From assembly GCA_009602735.1 (NCBI GenBank), contig WELA01013420.1, positions 459,984 to 516,053 on the forward strand: a stretch of 56,070 nt of DNA, given 5' to 3'. The DNA comes from Mesotaenium endlicherianum (Eukaryota; Streptophyta; Zygnematophyceae; Zygnematales; Mesotaeniaceae). Below, piece after piece: positions 12,431 to 23,345 of this stretch. Below the pieces are notes generated by a model, which was not told the origin of the DNA, did not search any database, and saw only the letters and a list, made by a program, of their open reading frames with translations. A program made the position numbers and the translations under genes. Every line of letters starts with the position of its first letter. Position 1 is the first letter of the stretch.

Positions 12431-12507
12431 AATTGCCCAAAAATATATTTTCCTAACATATATTTTCCAACCACTCTAAAAAAAAAATCTTGGAGAAATC
12501 AAGATCG

Positions 12508-12519
12508 GCTCCAATACCA
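12508..12519 (-). other. Primer-binding site, family-2 copy 1
   Basis: The minus strand reads TGGTATTGGAGC, directly next to the LTR end at 12521. It is a one- or two-base variant of the initiator Met-tRNA complement. Confidence 0.8.
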
Positions 12520-12520
12520 A

Positions 12521-13436
12521 TGTAACATTTCTGTTTCTCATCAGGATCTTTACTCGGCATTCAAGGATATTTAATATTAGCGGAAAAGAAATAGCGATAA
12601 CTTTGAGAAAATGGACAATCCTTGTGAAAGCGAAGTTGAAAACTAAAGTAGAATTTGTGCTTGTGAGAGTTGCACTCACAATGACTCTTGCAAGTATATA
12701 TACTTGCACAACATGAGGCACTGGAGTGCTTCGAGTCACCACCTAGGGCACTGGTTCATGTTCAACGAAAACAGGCGAAGGGGTATAATCCATTCGGCTG
12801 AATGCTCGTAACGCGCTGTTTGGCCGTTTGGAGACTTTTCAACGGTTTTCAAAAAACAATTTCGCGCCAAAAGGGCGTTTTCGCGTTCACGCGACTTTCC
12901 GGAAAAGCCGCGACTGTTCGCGGGATCACGTACAAATTCTTTCGTCATGAGCCGGTAGTCACAAGAACTACTTCGCCAATTGGTTAGGTGTGAATGTTTC
13001 AAAGGTCGCGGGTTTGAATCCGCTCGGATGCATAGCAACTTTGCATAATTGGTTTCACTTGGGTTTTACGACTGTTCAATTTAACGACTCGTCATTAACC
13101 CGAAATCAACGACTGTGGCAGTATCCGAAAAATGACAATCAAATAAGTTAATAAATCTATGATTAATGAAGTTATCTCTTCATAAATAATCAAAGTAACT
13201 TTATGATTAATCATGTCTTTACTATTGCGAAGTAGATGAATTATTTTATGACGCTTTTTGCAATAGCATCTTGGTCGTTTCGCCAATCGACCAAAAATTA
13301 GTCGGCACACGGCATGAGGCAAAAAATTCATCAAGATGCAATCATTTATCAAATAATATATTGACAAATAATATAACGTATTTCAGGTAATCAGGATAAA
13401 TATCCCAAATACGCCTCAAAAGCTCAGATCATTACA
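12521..13436 (-). repeat. 5' LTR of family-2 copy 1
   Basis: 916 bp, TGTAACA...ATTACA on the plus strand. It matches the LTR at 6295-7236 along its length. The plus strand carries the tRNA-like relic at about 12968-13032 with B-box-like GGTTTGAATCC at 13011-13021. Confidence 0.9.
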
Positions 13437-13892
13437 TTTATTTATTCAAGACAAAGATCTTTGACCACAAGTGGTAGCTTCTTGAAGGAAAGATGGCTTC
13501 TTGAAATTTTGTATATTTCTCAAACTTGGCAAGTACAAGAGTGATTCTCAAATGCCTTTCTATGTTCTAGCTCTCTTTTATTTGCTACATAAGTAATTTG
13601 TGGGAAGGTGCATGTTGATGTGTTGGCACTCAAGGCATCCCAAAGCTTGCCCTCTCTTTCTAAGATAAGTACACATGTCCTTTGACTTAAAAATGGCATA
13701 TTTGACTTTTGCCACACGGAGTTCTTCTACGTCCTTCCTCTAACTTCGAAAATGCCTTAGAAGGTTCAAAGGACATGAACCAAGTCACTAGAGTATCTAT
13801 TCACACTTGAATCCACACAATACTACTCTAAAAATACTCAAAAGTATTAAAATAAAAGTAAACTAATATATTAACTAACTCATATCACTACA

Positions 13893-14269
13893 AGCTGGTT
13901 GACTTGATCCGAGCTACCGATGCTTGGGATCAGCAGAAGTTCAACCATAAGCGCCAAAGTACTGCTTTGGGGGTTAGGTAGTAGGATTGTCAAAAAGCCA
14001 CAGGGTCCCTTTAATCCAATTGAAGGAGACCAGGCTGAGGATGACTAGATGGATGAGCAAGAGTACTCTGGGTATGAGTACAATGCAATGCGATTTCTAG
14101 AGGGAGAGGTGGGCACTCTCGAGGAGGCTTTGGAAGAGGTGGTGGTAGAACTAAGCCGAGACCAGCCTCAGCTTATTCAATTTGCTACCATTGCCAAGAA
14201 AGAGGCCACTACCGGGAGCAGTGTCCTAGAAAATACCTACCAAAGGTGGAGAGAAAGGATCAGCCTTTA
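13893..14269 (+). pseudogene. Family-1 gypsy gag, 3' part (element A)
   Basis: Continues the gag interrupted at 6246: VDLIRATDAWDQQKFNHKRQ, a decayed middle with several stops, a Gly/Arg-rich region, then the nucleocapsid zinc knuckle CYHCQERGHYREQC (near 14187-14230) followed by [14 protein letters not shown]. It is cut at 14269, exactly inside the position that is the gag/pol slippery heptamer in the intact copy (38766-38772). Confidence 0.88.
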
Positions 14270-15190
14270 TGTAACGATCCGAGCTATTTTAGGCGTATTT
14301 GGGACGTTTTCCCAATTACCTAAAGTACGCTATACTATTTGTCATATTATTTGATAAACGATTGCATCATATTCAATTATTTGCTACACGCGTGTGCCAT
14401 TTAATTTCTGGTCGATTGGCGAAACGACCGAGATACTATTGCAAAAAGCGTCGTAACGTAACTCGCCTACTTCGCAAAAGTACGACATAATTATTCATGA
14501 AGTTACTTTGATTAATCATGAGATGATAACCTAATAAATCTCGGATTGATTAAGTTGATATGATTGTCATTATTTCGGATAATGCACAGGCATAGATTTC
14601 GCATTTACGACCCGTTGTTAATACGAAGAAACAGTCGTAAAAGTCAAACGACACATAATATGCAAAGCGGCTTTGCATCCGAGCGGATTCGAACCCGCGA
14701 CCTGTTGTTTGATAGGTTCACACCTAACCAATTGGCGAAGTAGTTTTCATAACTATCGGTCCTTGACGAAAGCACGTGTACGCGACTCCGCAAACAGTTG
14801 CGACTTTTCAAAAAGTCGCGTGAACGTGAATACGCCCGTTTGGCGTGAAACGGTTTTTCGGAAACCGTCAAAAAGTCTCCAAACGGCTAAACGGCACGTT
14901 TCGAGCATTCGGCCGAATGGGTCGTACCCCTTCGTCCGTTTACGTTGAACATGAACCAGTGCCCTAGGTGGTGACTTGAAGCACTCCAGTGCCTCATGTC
15001 GTGCAAGTATAAATACTTGCAAGAGTCATTGTGAGTGCAACTCTCACAAGCACACATTCTACGTTAGTTTTCATTTCCGCTCTTTCAAGTATTCGTCAAT
15101 TTGCACAAGTATACAGGTTTTCTTTCCACTCCAATTAAATATTCCTTGACTACCGAGGAAAAGATCCTCTTGAAAAGCAGAAACGTTACA
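14270..15190 (+). repeat. 5' LTR of family-2 copy 2
   Basis: 921 bp, TGTAACGATCC to CGTTACA. A tRNA-like relic lies on the minus strand at about 14677-14745, with a perfect B box (GGTTCGAATCC, minus strand of 14685-14695) and the D-loop-like TTGGTTAGGTG. Confidence 0.93.
14677..14745 (-). other. tRNA-like relic inside family-2 LTR
   Basis: Read on the minus strand, CGCCAATTGGTTAGGTG resembles a tRNA D arm with the internal A box, and GCGGGTTCGAATCCGC resembles a T arm with the B box. The T loop is one base too long for a perfect 5-bp stem, and no 5' acceptor strand is found. It is therefore a decayed tRNA-derived segment, not a functional tRNA. Equivalent segments are in the LTRs at 6761-6830, 12968-13032 and 20606-20675. 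Confidence 0.5.
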
Positions 15191-15191
15191 T

Positions 15192-15203
15192 TGGTATCGG
15201 AGC
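15192..15203 (+). other. Primer-binding site, family-2 copy 2
   Basis: TGGTATCGGAGC, one base after the 5' LTR. Near-complement of initiator Met-tRNA. Confidence 0.85.
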
Positions 15204-15294
15204 CGATCTCGGTTTCCCCAAGGAAATATTTTTTTTAGTGGTTTGGGAATACATTTTGGGAAAATATATTTTAGGGGCAATTCTTTATTCGGAC

Positions 15295-15460
15295 GGTCAC
15301 CCATCCCAGTATTGCCCTGCGCTCCGGTCGCTTATCATAGTTTTCTGGGGCAGATTGTCGAGCGGTCACCCATCCCAGCTCTGCCCTGCGCGACGGTCGC
15401 TTATCATCGTTTTGGGACAGATTGTTGGCGCAGTCACCCATCCCAGTCCTGCCGTACGAT
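15295..15460 (+). repeat. Leader tandem repeat, family-2 copy 2
   Basis: Units begin at 15295, 15364 and about 15431 with GGTCACCCATCCCAG (the third CAGTCACCCATCCCAG). The period is about 68-69 bp. Each of the first two ends with CGGTCGCTTATCAT. It occupies the untranslated leader downstream of the primer site. Confidence 0.85.
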
Positions 15461-16036
15461 TTCGACTTTTGTGGTGAAGGGCGCCTATTTCTTCAGCCCC
15501 GTGCACATGTTCAAGTCAAAATCTGCACCCGTTTGGGGCTTTTTGCACCGTTGCACACAAAAGGGGTCCATAGGGGACTTTCTTTCTCATCCCCACCCAT
15601 CCCACCCACCTTGTGTTCTTGGATGCTATGCGCGTGTTTTGATATACACAAAGGATTTTTCCCCACGGGTCTTTTCCATGACATTGTCGCACTTGTTGTC
15701 ATTCTACGGGAATTGACTCTCGCGCACAATTACTGGATTCAGAACATTGTCGTCCATATTTGGTCACGTTTTGACCGGATTTGACATGTTTGATTTTGTG
15801 GATTGTTGCCCTTTCTCTATTGCTTTGGCACGATGCTTTTGCATCTAGTCTATCTTGTCCATTTGTGACTCACCCCTCTCACATGGATTTGAGCTTGAAA
15901 GCGATAAGAACACCGCCCTGCTTATCACAACGTTCACTCAAATCATGTCAAGGTTGACATTGCATTTAACTTGATAAGTGCCAATTTCTTCTGAGCTATT
16001 GACAACACTACTTGATGAGCACGAAGTTCTAGGTGT
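15461..16036 (+). other. Leader of family-2 copy 2 without recognisable gag
   Basis: Contains short frames only. The gag capsid segment of copy 1 is not visible here, so this copy probably lost it by deletion or replacement. The conserved pre-protease block begins near 16100. Confidence 0.5.
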
Positions 16037-17000
16037 TTGCATACACCCAAGATTCTTGTTCTCTCTAGCATACCCAATATTGATATATTTCGTTCGAAAT
16101 ATATTAGTATGCAAGTGTTGAGCTTTGCTGAATTCTTGGAACTCGAGTGCATCCATGATTTCATGTTCTTGCACTTTCAGCCGCATGATCTTAACCTTGA
16201 CAAGTGTTACGCACACTTGGCTCATTTAAGGAAAATGCACAAATGCCTTGCAGCACCAATTTATATTGCTGCATTCGCAACACGACACCCGTATGGTGAG
16301 TAAATAACTCATTTTCGGGCTGGATTGGCAATGCAAAATGGGATTTTGGCGAAGGACCTCCAAATTTTTCACATTCCTCTCAAGGCGAGGACATTGCTAG
16401 TGATGCATAAAGCTTCTTTGGGGTTAAGTATGACGTTTGACGCGAAAGTTTCAGGCAAATCATGCTTTACAGTCATTGATTCAGGCGCATCAGTTAGCTT
16501 CATTAGTGCACGTTTTGCACAAGGGATGAAGTTGCTTCCAATACTCAAGGACGAGACCCTTTGCCTCGGCAATGGCTCGTTAGCTTGTATTTTTGGAACA
16601 ATTAAATTACCGCTCAGCGTGCAGTCCTTTCATGGGCGTGTACAATTCTAGGTCATTGAATTGCCACATGGAATCGACGCAGTTTTGGGTAACGACTGGC
16701 TTACGCAAACTAGTGCATTGCTTGACTTCAGTCAAAAGACATGCATTGTACGCAAGGGGACCAGGAAGACTACTCTTCAGTCCCTTAAGCCCGATATGGC
16801 CTTGGATAGTCCTTCGAAGACTCTTCTATTGTCCATAGCAAGCTCGACGTTTGACAAAGCACGGTCAAAATATTTTCTATGGATTACTGAGACCCGATTC
16901 CCCAGCAACTTCCACTACGCTCTTTACGGAAGAGCCGATGTTAGACGTTCCTGGTCATGAGGAAACACACACACCTGAACTTTCTGCTCTTTTGCAAAAG
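16037..17000 (+). pseudogene. Family-2 protease region, copy 2
   Basis: 16037-16303 holds the conserved block MQVLSFAEFLELECIHDFMF and CYAHLAHLRKMHKC. 16325-16651 holds the aspartic protease with FTVIDSGASVSFISARFA and LGNGSLACIFG, and the next frame (16661-16960) has AVLGNDWLTQTSALLDFSQ, the usual end of a retropepsin. Stops at about 16302 and 16651 and a frame change near 16850 break it. Confidence 0.85.
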
Positions 17001-18377
17001 TACAAGTCAGTGTTTTCAAGTGAAATATCAGCCGGGCTTTCGCATGATAGGAGTATTGGACATACAATCCCTCTCATTCCCGATTCTCAACCGACTTGGC
17101 GACCAATTTATTGCCTACGCCCGTTGGAGATGAATGAAATGAAGGACCAAATTACCGACTTGCTTGAGAAAGGATGGATTGAGCCGAGCTCTTTTCCATT
17201 TGGGGCGCCCATCCTATTTGTTCAAAAGAAAGATGGACGCTTAGAATGTGCATTGATTATCGTGCGTTGAACAATATAACGGTCAAGAACCGCTATTCGT
17301 TACCTCGCATTGATGACTTGTTTGATTTGTTGAAGGGGGCATGCGTGTTCTCCTCGCTTGATTTAGCCCAAGGCTATCATCAGATACGAATCACACCAGA
17401 GGATATACCCAAGACAGCGTTTCGGACGCCTATTGGGCATTTCCAATACAAAGTCCTAAGTTTTGGACATACCAATGCACCCGCGACATTCCAAAGCACA
17501 ATGAACGATTTGTTTCGACCGTACTTGGGGAAATTTGTCTAGGTTTACCTCGACAATATCCTGGTCTATTCAAAGAACAAGGACGACCATTGCAAGCACC
17601 TAGAATTGGTGCTGCAAATCCTTCGTGAGCAACAGCTGTATGCTAAGCTCAAGAAATGTTCCTTCTTGAAGGATGAACTGTTGTACCTCGGACATATAGT
17701 GGGTTCGAAAGGGGTGCGCCCTGACCCAGCCAAGATTACGTGCGTCGCTGACTGGCCTGTCCCAAAAGATGTACATACTGTACGTTCATTCCTTGGGTTT
17801 GCTAACCGCTTTCGTAAGATTATGCAAGGTTATTTAGTGATGGCCGCGCCACTCACTGCTCTGACAAGGAAAGATAAGCCGTTCATTTGGGATGAGAATA
17901 TGCAACATGCGTTTGAGCGCATTAAGTATGCACTCACTAATGCGCCACTTCTTTCATTAGCCAATCCCGCCTTACGAGGTAGTCGCCGATGCGTCTGGTG
18001 TTGGAATAGGGGCTGTTTTGCTGCAGGCAGGCAAGCCTATCAATATTAAGAGTCGAAAGCTGACACCTGCCGAACAAAATTACTCCACGACAGAGCAAGA
18101 GCTCTGGGCAGTCATATACGCTTTAAAGACTTGGCGATGTTATTTGGAAGGCTGCAAGGGCTTGACAGTGGTTACGAATCACTGCCCAAATACCTTCTTT
18201 CAAATACAGTCAACGTTATCAAGGCGCCAAACGAGATGGACTGAGTTCTTGCAACGATTCCACTTTAACTGGGCGTATCGCCCTGGTTGCAATAATGTTT
18301 TGGACCCTCTAAGTCAAATTCCTCTTCACCACTTGATGTTGGGGATTGTTGCTAGTTTGCAAGGACAAAACGGTTAG
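17001..18377 (+). pseudogene. Family-2 reverse transcriptase/RNase H, copy 2
   Basis: RT motifs lie in several frames: [60 protein letters not shown]. The catalytic YLDD box reads YLDN near 17545-17560, so the second catalytic Asp is lost. FLGFANRFRKIM and DENMQHAFERIKYAL follow, then RNase H (TEQELWAVIYALKTWRCYL, RRQTRWTEFLQRFHF). At least four frame changes or stops. Confidence 0.88.
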
Positions 18378-20058
18378 GTTTCAAGGGCGGCCACCCTTGA
18401 TTCTGCTGTACCCCCCCAGACAACTGGCGTTGCACGGCCTGGTGATGCGGGCCAACCCGATTTGGGTAGCATGCAAACCTCTGAAGTACTTGACCTGCAT
18501 CAACTGTTTCATGAGGGCTATCTCAAAGATCCATTTTTCCTAGATCTCCAGGGTACTGACTTGAGCGGTGTAGCCGTGACAATGGACAGTATGAATAAAA
18601 GGAAAAAACACTCAGACTATTCGTTTGAGGACGGTTTTTGGTGGCACAATGGGCGCATTGCTGTCCCAGAAGGTCGAGTAAGACATGAGCTACTACGAGA
18701 AGCCCATGACTCTCCTTACTCTGGTCACTATGGATTACCAAAATCACACACGTTTTGCGCCGAGGGCACATTTGGCCGTCCCTCAAAGTTGATGTTGCGG
18801 AGTACATCGTCAACTGCGCAACATGTCAGAGAAATAAGCCGAGCAATACGTTGCCAGCTGGGAAGTTGCAACCATTGGAACTTGCAGGTGCTCCTTAGGA
18901 AAGCATAAGCCTCGACTTTGTTGTTGAATCACCGATAGAGGACACAATGGGGTGCTAACGATCGTGGATCGTTTCACCAAGATGGTACACTTTGTGGCCA
19001 TTAAACCATCACTTGATGCCGTCGAGACCGTGCGCCTCTTCGTCGATCATGTGTTCAAGTTACATGGCATGCCGAAAGAGATCACAAGTGATCGTGACAG
19101 TAGATTGACGAGCCTCTTCTGGCAGGAAGTTTGTGCGCATTTCGGCACAAAACTTAAGATGTCCACTAGCTTCCACCCTCAAACCGATGGTCAAACAGAG
19201 CGCTTGAACCGCGTTTTGCAACAATTCCTTAGGCATTATGTGAATCCTCGCCAAGACAACTGGGACACCCTCCTTTCAATTGCAGAGTTTGCAGTTAATA
19301 ATGCTTATTAGGAAAGTGTTAAGAAAACTCCATATTTCCTTAACTACGGGCGACATCCGCACACTCCCCTGACACACGTCGTTCAAGGTCATACAGGGAT
19401 GTCAACCATGAGAGTGCCAAGTGCACGCCTATTTGTCCATTCTCTTCAAGAGGTGCACAAAAACGCGAAGTTGGCCTTAGCCGCTGCTCGAGATCGGCAG
19501 AAAATGTTTGCTGACACGCACAGGACTGAGTTAAGTTTTCAAGTTGGCAATAAAGTGCTTTTGCTAACTAAAAACCTCCAACTCAAGCACCCAAGAAAGC
19601 GCAAGCTTTTGCCTTGCTTGGTAGGCCCTTTTATCGTTATCGCAAAGATTGAACCTGTTGCATACTGATTGGATTTGCCTAAATCCATGGGGCGAACGCA
19701 TCCTGTGTTCCATGTCAGTTCACTAAAACTGTTTAGGTCTGATGGCCGCTATCAGCCACAAGCACTAGAATTGGAACTTGACGATGATGATAAGGCCTGG
19801 GATGTAGAGGAAGTCTTAGGACATTGCTATACCCGTCATAAGCCTCCCAGAGTGGAGCTCCTGATTAAATGGCTAGAATACGATTCTAGTTGGAATTTGT
19901 ATGAACCTCAGGATGAGATCCTCCTTAATTGTAAGGACTTGGTTCAAAGATATGGGTTACAATGGGCTCAAGCTCAAGAAATCTGCGCCGAGGCAGGTGT
20001 GCTACCAAGCGCTCTTCGTAAACCATGGAACAAGCGCAAAAGGGACGCGGCCAAATAG
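18378..20058 (+). pseudogene. Family-2 integrase and chromodomain, copy 2
   Basis: The zinc-binding domain (LLREAHDSPYSGHYG, then ATCQRNK in another frame) is at about 18680-18840. The DDE core is at 18952-19311: [45 protein letters not shown], so core Asp and Glu are visible. 19399-19668 has the post-core region (DRQKMFADTHR, GPFIVIAKIEPVAY), and after one TGA at 19666-19668 the frame continues to GRTHPVFHVSSLK and a chromodomain (WDVEEVLGHCY, then LLIKWLEYDSSWNLYEP). It ends in a basic tail before the polypurine tract. Confidence 0.9.
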
Positions 20059-20185
20059 TCGCTCTTTTCCGTCACTGTGATGATGCATAGTCCAATCGCT
20101 CACCAATGGTTTTCGCTAGTCAAGGCTAGTATTGACACATTCAGACTTAAAAGACGTACGCTTAACGAGGACGTTAAGTTCTTTT

Positions 20186-20198
20186 AAGGGGGGAGGAG
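20186..20198 (+). other. Polypurine tract, family-2 copy 2
   Basis: AAGGGGGGAGGAG immediately upstream of the 3' LTR start at 20199. It is the expected primer for plus-strand DNA synthesis. The equivalent of copy 1 is on the minus strand at 7237-7249. Confidence 0.85.
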
Positions 20199-21095
20199 TG
20201 TAACGATCCGAGCTATTTTAGGCGTATTTGGGACGTTTATCCAATTACCTAAAGTACGTTATACTATTTATCATATTATTTGATAAATGATTGCATCATA
20301 TTCAATTATTTGCCACACGCGTGTGCCGATTATTTCCTGGTTGATTGGAGAAATGACCGAGATACTATTGCAAAAAGCATCGTAACGTAACTCGACTACT
20401 TTACAAAAGTACGACATAATTATTCATGAAGTTACTTTGATTAATTATGAGATGATAACTTAATAAATCTCAAATTGATTAAGTTGATATGATTGTCATT
20501 ATTTCGGATAATGCACAATCATAGATTTCGCATTTACGACCAGTCGTTAATACAAAGAAACAGTTGTAAAAGTCAAACGACACATAATATGCAAAGCGAC
20601 TTTGCATCCAAGCAGATTTGAACCAGCGACCTGTCGTTTGAAACGTTCACACCTAACCGATTGGCGAGGTAGTTCATGACAAAAGCACGTGTACGCAACT
20701 CCGCGAACAGTTGCGACTTTTCAGAAAAGTCGCGTGAACGCAAATACGCCTGTTTGGCGTGAAACAATTGTTCGGAAATCGTCGAAAAGTCTCCAAACGG
20801 CCAAACGGCGCGTTTCGAGCATTCGGCCGAATGGGTCGTACCCCTTCGTCCATTTACGTCAAATATGAACCAATGCCCTAGGTGGTGACTCAAAGCACTC
20901 CAGTGCCTCATGTCGTGCAAGTATAAATACTTGCAAGAGTCATTGTGAGTGCAACAGCACACATTCTACGTTAGTTTTCATTTCCGCTATTTCAAGTATT
21001 CGTCAATTTGCACAAGTATACAGATTTTCTTTCCACTTCAATTAATATTCCTTGAATACCGAGGAAAGATCCTCTTGAAAAGCAAAAACGTTACA
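20199..21095 (+). repeat. 3' LTR of family-2 copy 2
   Basis: 897 bp, TGTAACGATCC to CGTTACA. It differs from its 5' partner by indels and many substitutions, so the insertion is not recent. It carries a degraded tRNA-like relic on the minus strand at about 20606-20675. Confidence 0.93.
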
Positions 21096-23345
21096 CTTGA
21101 AAAGACGGCCACAGTCAGTACTCCAGTCTACAGACTGTGAGGATGCTAGAGGTAGTGAGTCATCGCTAGGTGCCATCGTAGCAGGTGTTATGGGCCCTGC
21201 TGAATAGGATTCACGATGCATACCTAACAACCAGATAAAGGAGACCATTAGCAATATAGATCTTGAGAGAGTGCACGCCTTGGATGATCTTGTTCCACCG
21301 GATGTTCAACATTTCTTTGCAAAGTCAGGAGAGTACTGCAAAAATCAGGAAGAGTTTGTCCCTCCTATTCTATTGCATTATATAATTGCAGGTAGAAAGG
21401 TGAGAGCATTTGTTAACGGAGAAGCGTCACATACTTTTATTCATAAGGACTTAGTTAAGCGGCTCAGACTGCCTACTGTCATCCAAGGGAATAGAAATAT
21501 ATTCCTTGGAGATGCCTCAAGTATCCCAGGATGAATTATAACCAAGCCTATTGAGGTCCAGTTAGGTTCTGGCATTGCAGTTCTAATTGAAACGCTTACA
21601 TTTGAGGTACTCAACATTGGCTTCTATGATCTTGTGTTAGGGAGGTCCTGGCGGAATAGATAGAAAGCTGAAGTGTGTTGGAGCAGAGGTACAGTTAAAG
21701 TGAGAGAGATTAGCGATTGGCAGACTAACTTGGCACCCACCAATGTCTCTCCTCTTGTCCTGTATGGATGGCAAGTGAAGGGAAAAGAAAGGCTTCCAAG
21801 AGGATGCAAGTTGCTAAATGCAATGGAGTTCGTCCAAAGTTGGAACCAGAAGGAGGACAAAATGTTTTGCCTACTGCTCAAAGAGGTACCTCCTCAACCT
21901 GGAGAAGTGGTTGAAAAAAAAGTAAGCCCTCCGGAGCACCCCACAGTTGCAAACATTGTTGCTCAGTATGATGATGCTTTTAACATGCCCCTAGCATTGC
22001 CACCTAAGAGGGAGGTAGATCATAGGATTGGTTTGTTACCGGGGAGTCGGCCTCCTTGGCAACCCACTTATGACTTGTCTTATGTGGAGAACAAAGAGTT
22101 AAAAGCACAAATTAAGCAACTAGAGGGGAATGGGTACATATCTCCAAGCAAATCACCTTATGGCGCACCTATCTTATTTGTTAGAAAGAAAGATGGTAGT
22201 ATGCAAATGCGTGTGGATTATAGAGCCTTAAACCGAACCACAGTACGAAACAAGTATGCTTTACCCAAAATGGAGGATTTGCTTGATACACTGTCAAGAG
22301 CTAAAGTGTTCAGTAAAATTGACCTTATGAGTGGATATCATCAAATAAGGATTGCTGAGGGAGATGAACACAAGACTGCTTTTTGCACTAGGTATGGACA
22401 TTATGAGTTCAATGTAACGCCTTTCGGTCTGACCAATGCTCCTGCTACCTTTATGGGTGCTATGAATGACATTTTTAGACCTTACCTAGATAAGTTTGTA
22501 CAAGTCTTCTTAGATGACATTCTGATTTTCTCTAAATATGAGGCTGAGCATGCTGAGCACCTCCGAGTAGTACTGGACACTCTCAGAACAAAACAACTAT
22601 ATGCTAAAATGAGCAAGTGTGATTTTTTTAAAGAGAGTATTGAATTCTTGGATCATGTTGTCAGTAAGGAAGGCATCAGCGTTGATCCAAAGAAGGTCCA
22701 GACCATAAGGGACTGGCCAGGACCTCAGTTTGTCTCAGAAGTTAGATCCTTTCTCGAGTTGACTAACTATTACAGGGAGTTTGTTGAGGGATTACTCTAC
22801 TAAGGCCAGTGAACTGACCAACCTTACTAAAAAGGAAATGCGCTACGTCTGGGGGGAAGAGCAGCAAGCTGCCTTCCAGGCCCTCAAAGATGCTCTCTGC
22901 TTTGCCCCTGTGCTCGCGGTATATGACCCCACCAAACCTGTGTAGGTGGTCACTGATGCATCTGACTTTGCCATGAGTGCTATTGAATTGCAGCCTGCTG
23001 ACAAAACCACAAAGGATGGTAAGGAAAAGCAGGACTGGCACCCTGTTCTATATGGGTCGATGAAATTCAATCCAGCTGATAAAAAGCTGTTAGCTATCAT
23101 ACATGTTCTCAAACACCAGAGAGCATATTTACATGGAAAAGCTTTTAAGGTGATTACGGATCATCTAGCTCTGACCCATTTTCAGAAGAAGTCCAAGCTG
23201 TCGAGAAGGGAGAATCGCTAGAGCCAGATGCTGGAGCAATTCCAAGTCCAGATTGACTCCAAACCAGGGGAGTTGCATTCTGCTGATGCTCTCTCTAAAG
23301 ACCTGACTCGCAAGAAAGGAACTTTGATCAGCATGCTGTTGATAG
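21096..23345 (+). pseudogene. Family-1 gypsy pol (element A), protease to RNase H
   Basis: Continues element A after the second nested insertion. 21271-21534 is the protease, with [15 protein letters not shown]; the catalytic Asp is replaced by Asn. 21673-22803 is the protease end fused in one frame to [64 protein letters not shown]. 22946-23221 is RNase H ([27 protein letters not shown]). A CAG-to-TAG stop is at 22943-22945 and a TGG-to-TAG stop at 23219-23221, compared with the copy at 39431. The text is cut at 23345 by a solo LTR. Confidence 0.9.

Larger units (their letters stand above)
6295..13436 (-). mobile_element. Family-2 gypsy retrotransposon, copy 1 (complete but decayed)
   Basis: Both LTRs, primer site, leader repeats, gag, protease, RT, RNase H, integrase, chromodomain and polypurine tract are present in order on the minus strand. 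Flanks are TTTTA and TTTAT, a shifted but probable 5-base target duplication. LTR ends are TGTAACG/CGTTACA. Many frames are broken, so the copy is not expected to be autonomous. Confidence 0.9.
6247..13892. mobile_element. TG...CA element of about 500 bp, split by a nested gypsy element
   Basis: The outer pieces are 6247-6294 and 13437-13892. The left end reads TGTAGTGA and the right end TCACTACA, a perfect 8-base inverted repeat. The flanks AGTTG (6242-6246) and AGCTG (13893-13897) are a 5-base target duplication with one mismatch, and joining them restores the gag frame of element A (KYEKL then VDLI). The total without the nested insert is 504 bp with no ORF, so it is either a solo LTR of another retroelement or a small non-autonomous element. 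Everything from 6295 to 13436 is a later insertion into it. Confidence 0.7.
14270..21095 (+). mobile_element. Family-2 gypsy retrotransposon, copy 2
   Basis: Both LTRs, primer site, leader repeats, pol and a polypurine tract are present in plus orientation. Flanks CTTTA (14265-14269) and CTTGA (21096-21100) form a 5-base target duplication with one mismatch, and removing the element rejoins gag and pol of element A. Gag is missing or unrecognisable (15470-16030). RT carries a lethal active-site change. Confidence 0.92.

Noticed and set aside
6247..13892. A cut-and-paste DNA transposon carrying the minus-strand gypsy genes
   Set aside because: The inner 6295-13436 part has its own LTRs, primer site and flanks, so the outer TGTAGTGA/TCACTACA element is a separate, earlier 504-bp insertion.
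14677..14745. A functional tRNA gene
   Set aside because: The 5' acceptor strand and a regular anticodon stem are missing and the T loop is too long; it repeats inside every family-2 LTR.
15295..15460. A CRISPR-like array
   Set aside because: Only three diverged units with no regular spacers, in the untranslated leader of a eukaryotic retrotransposon.
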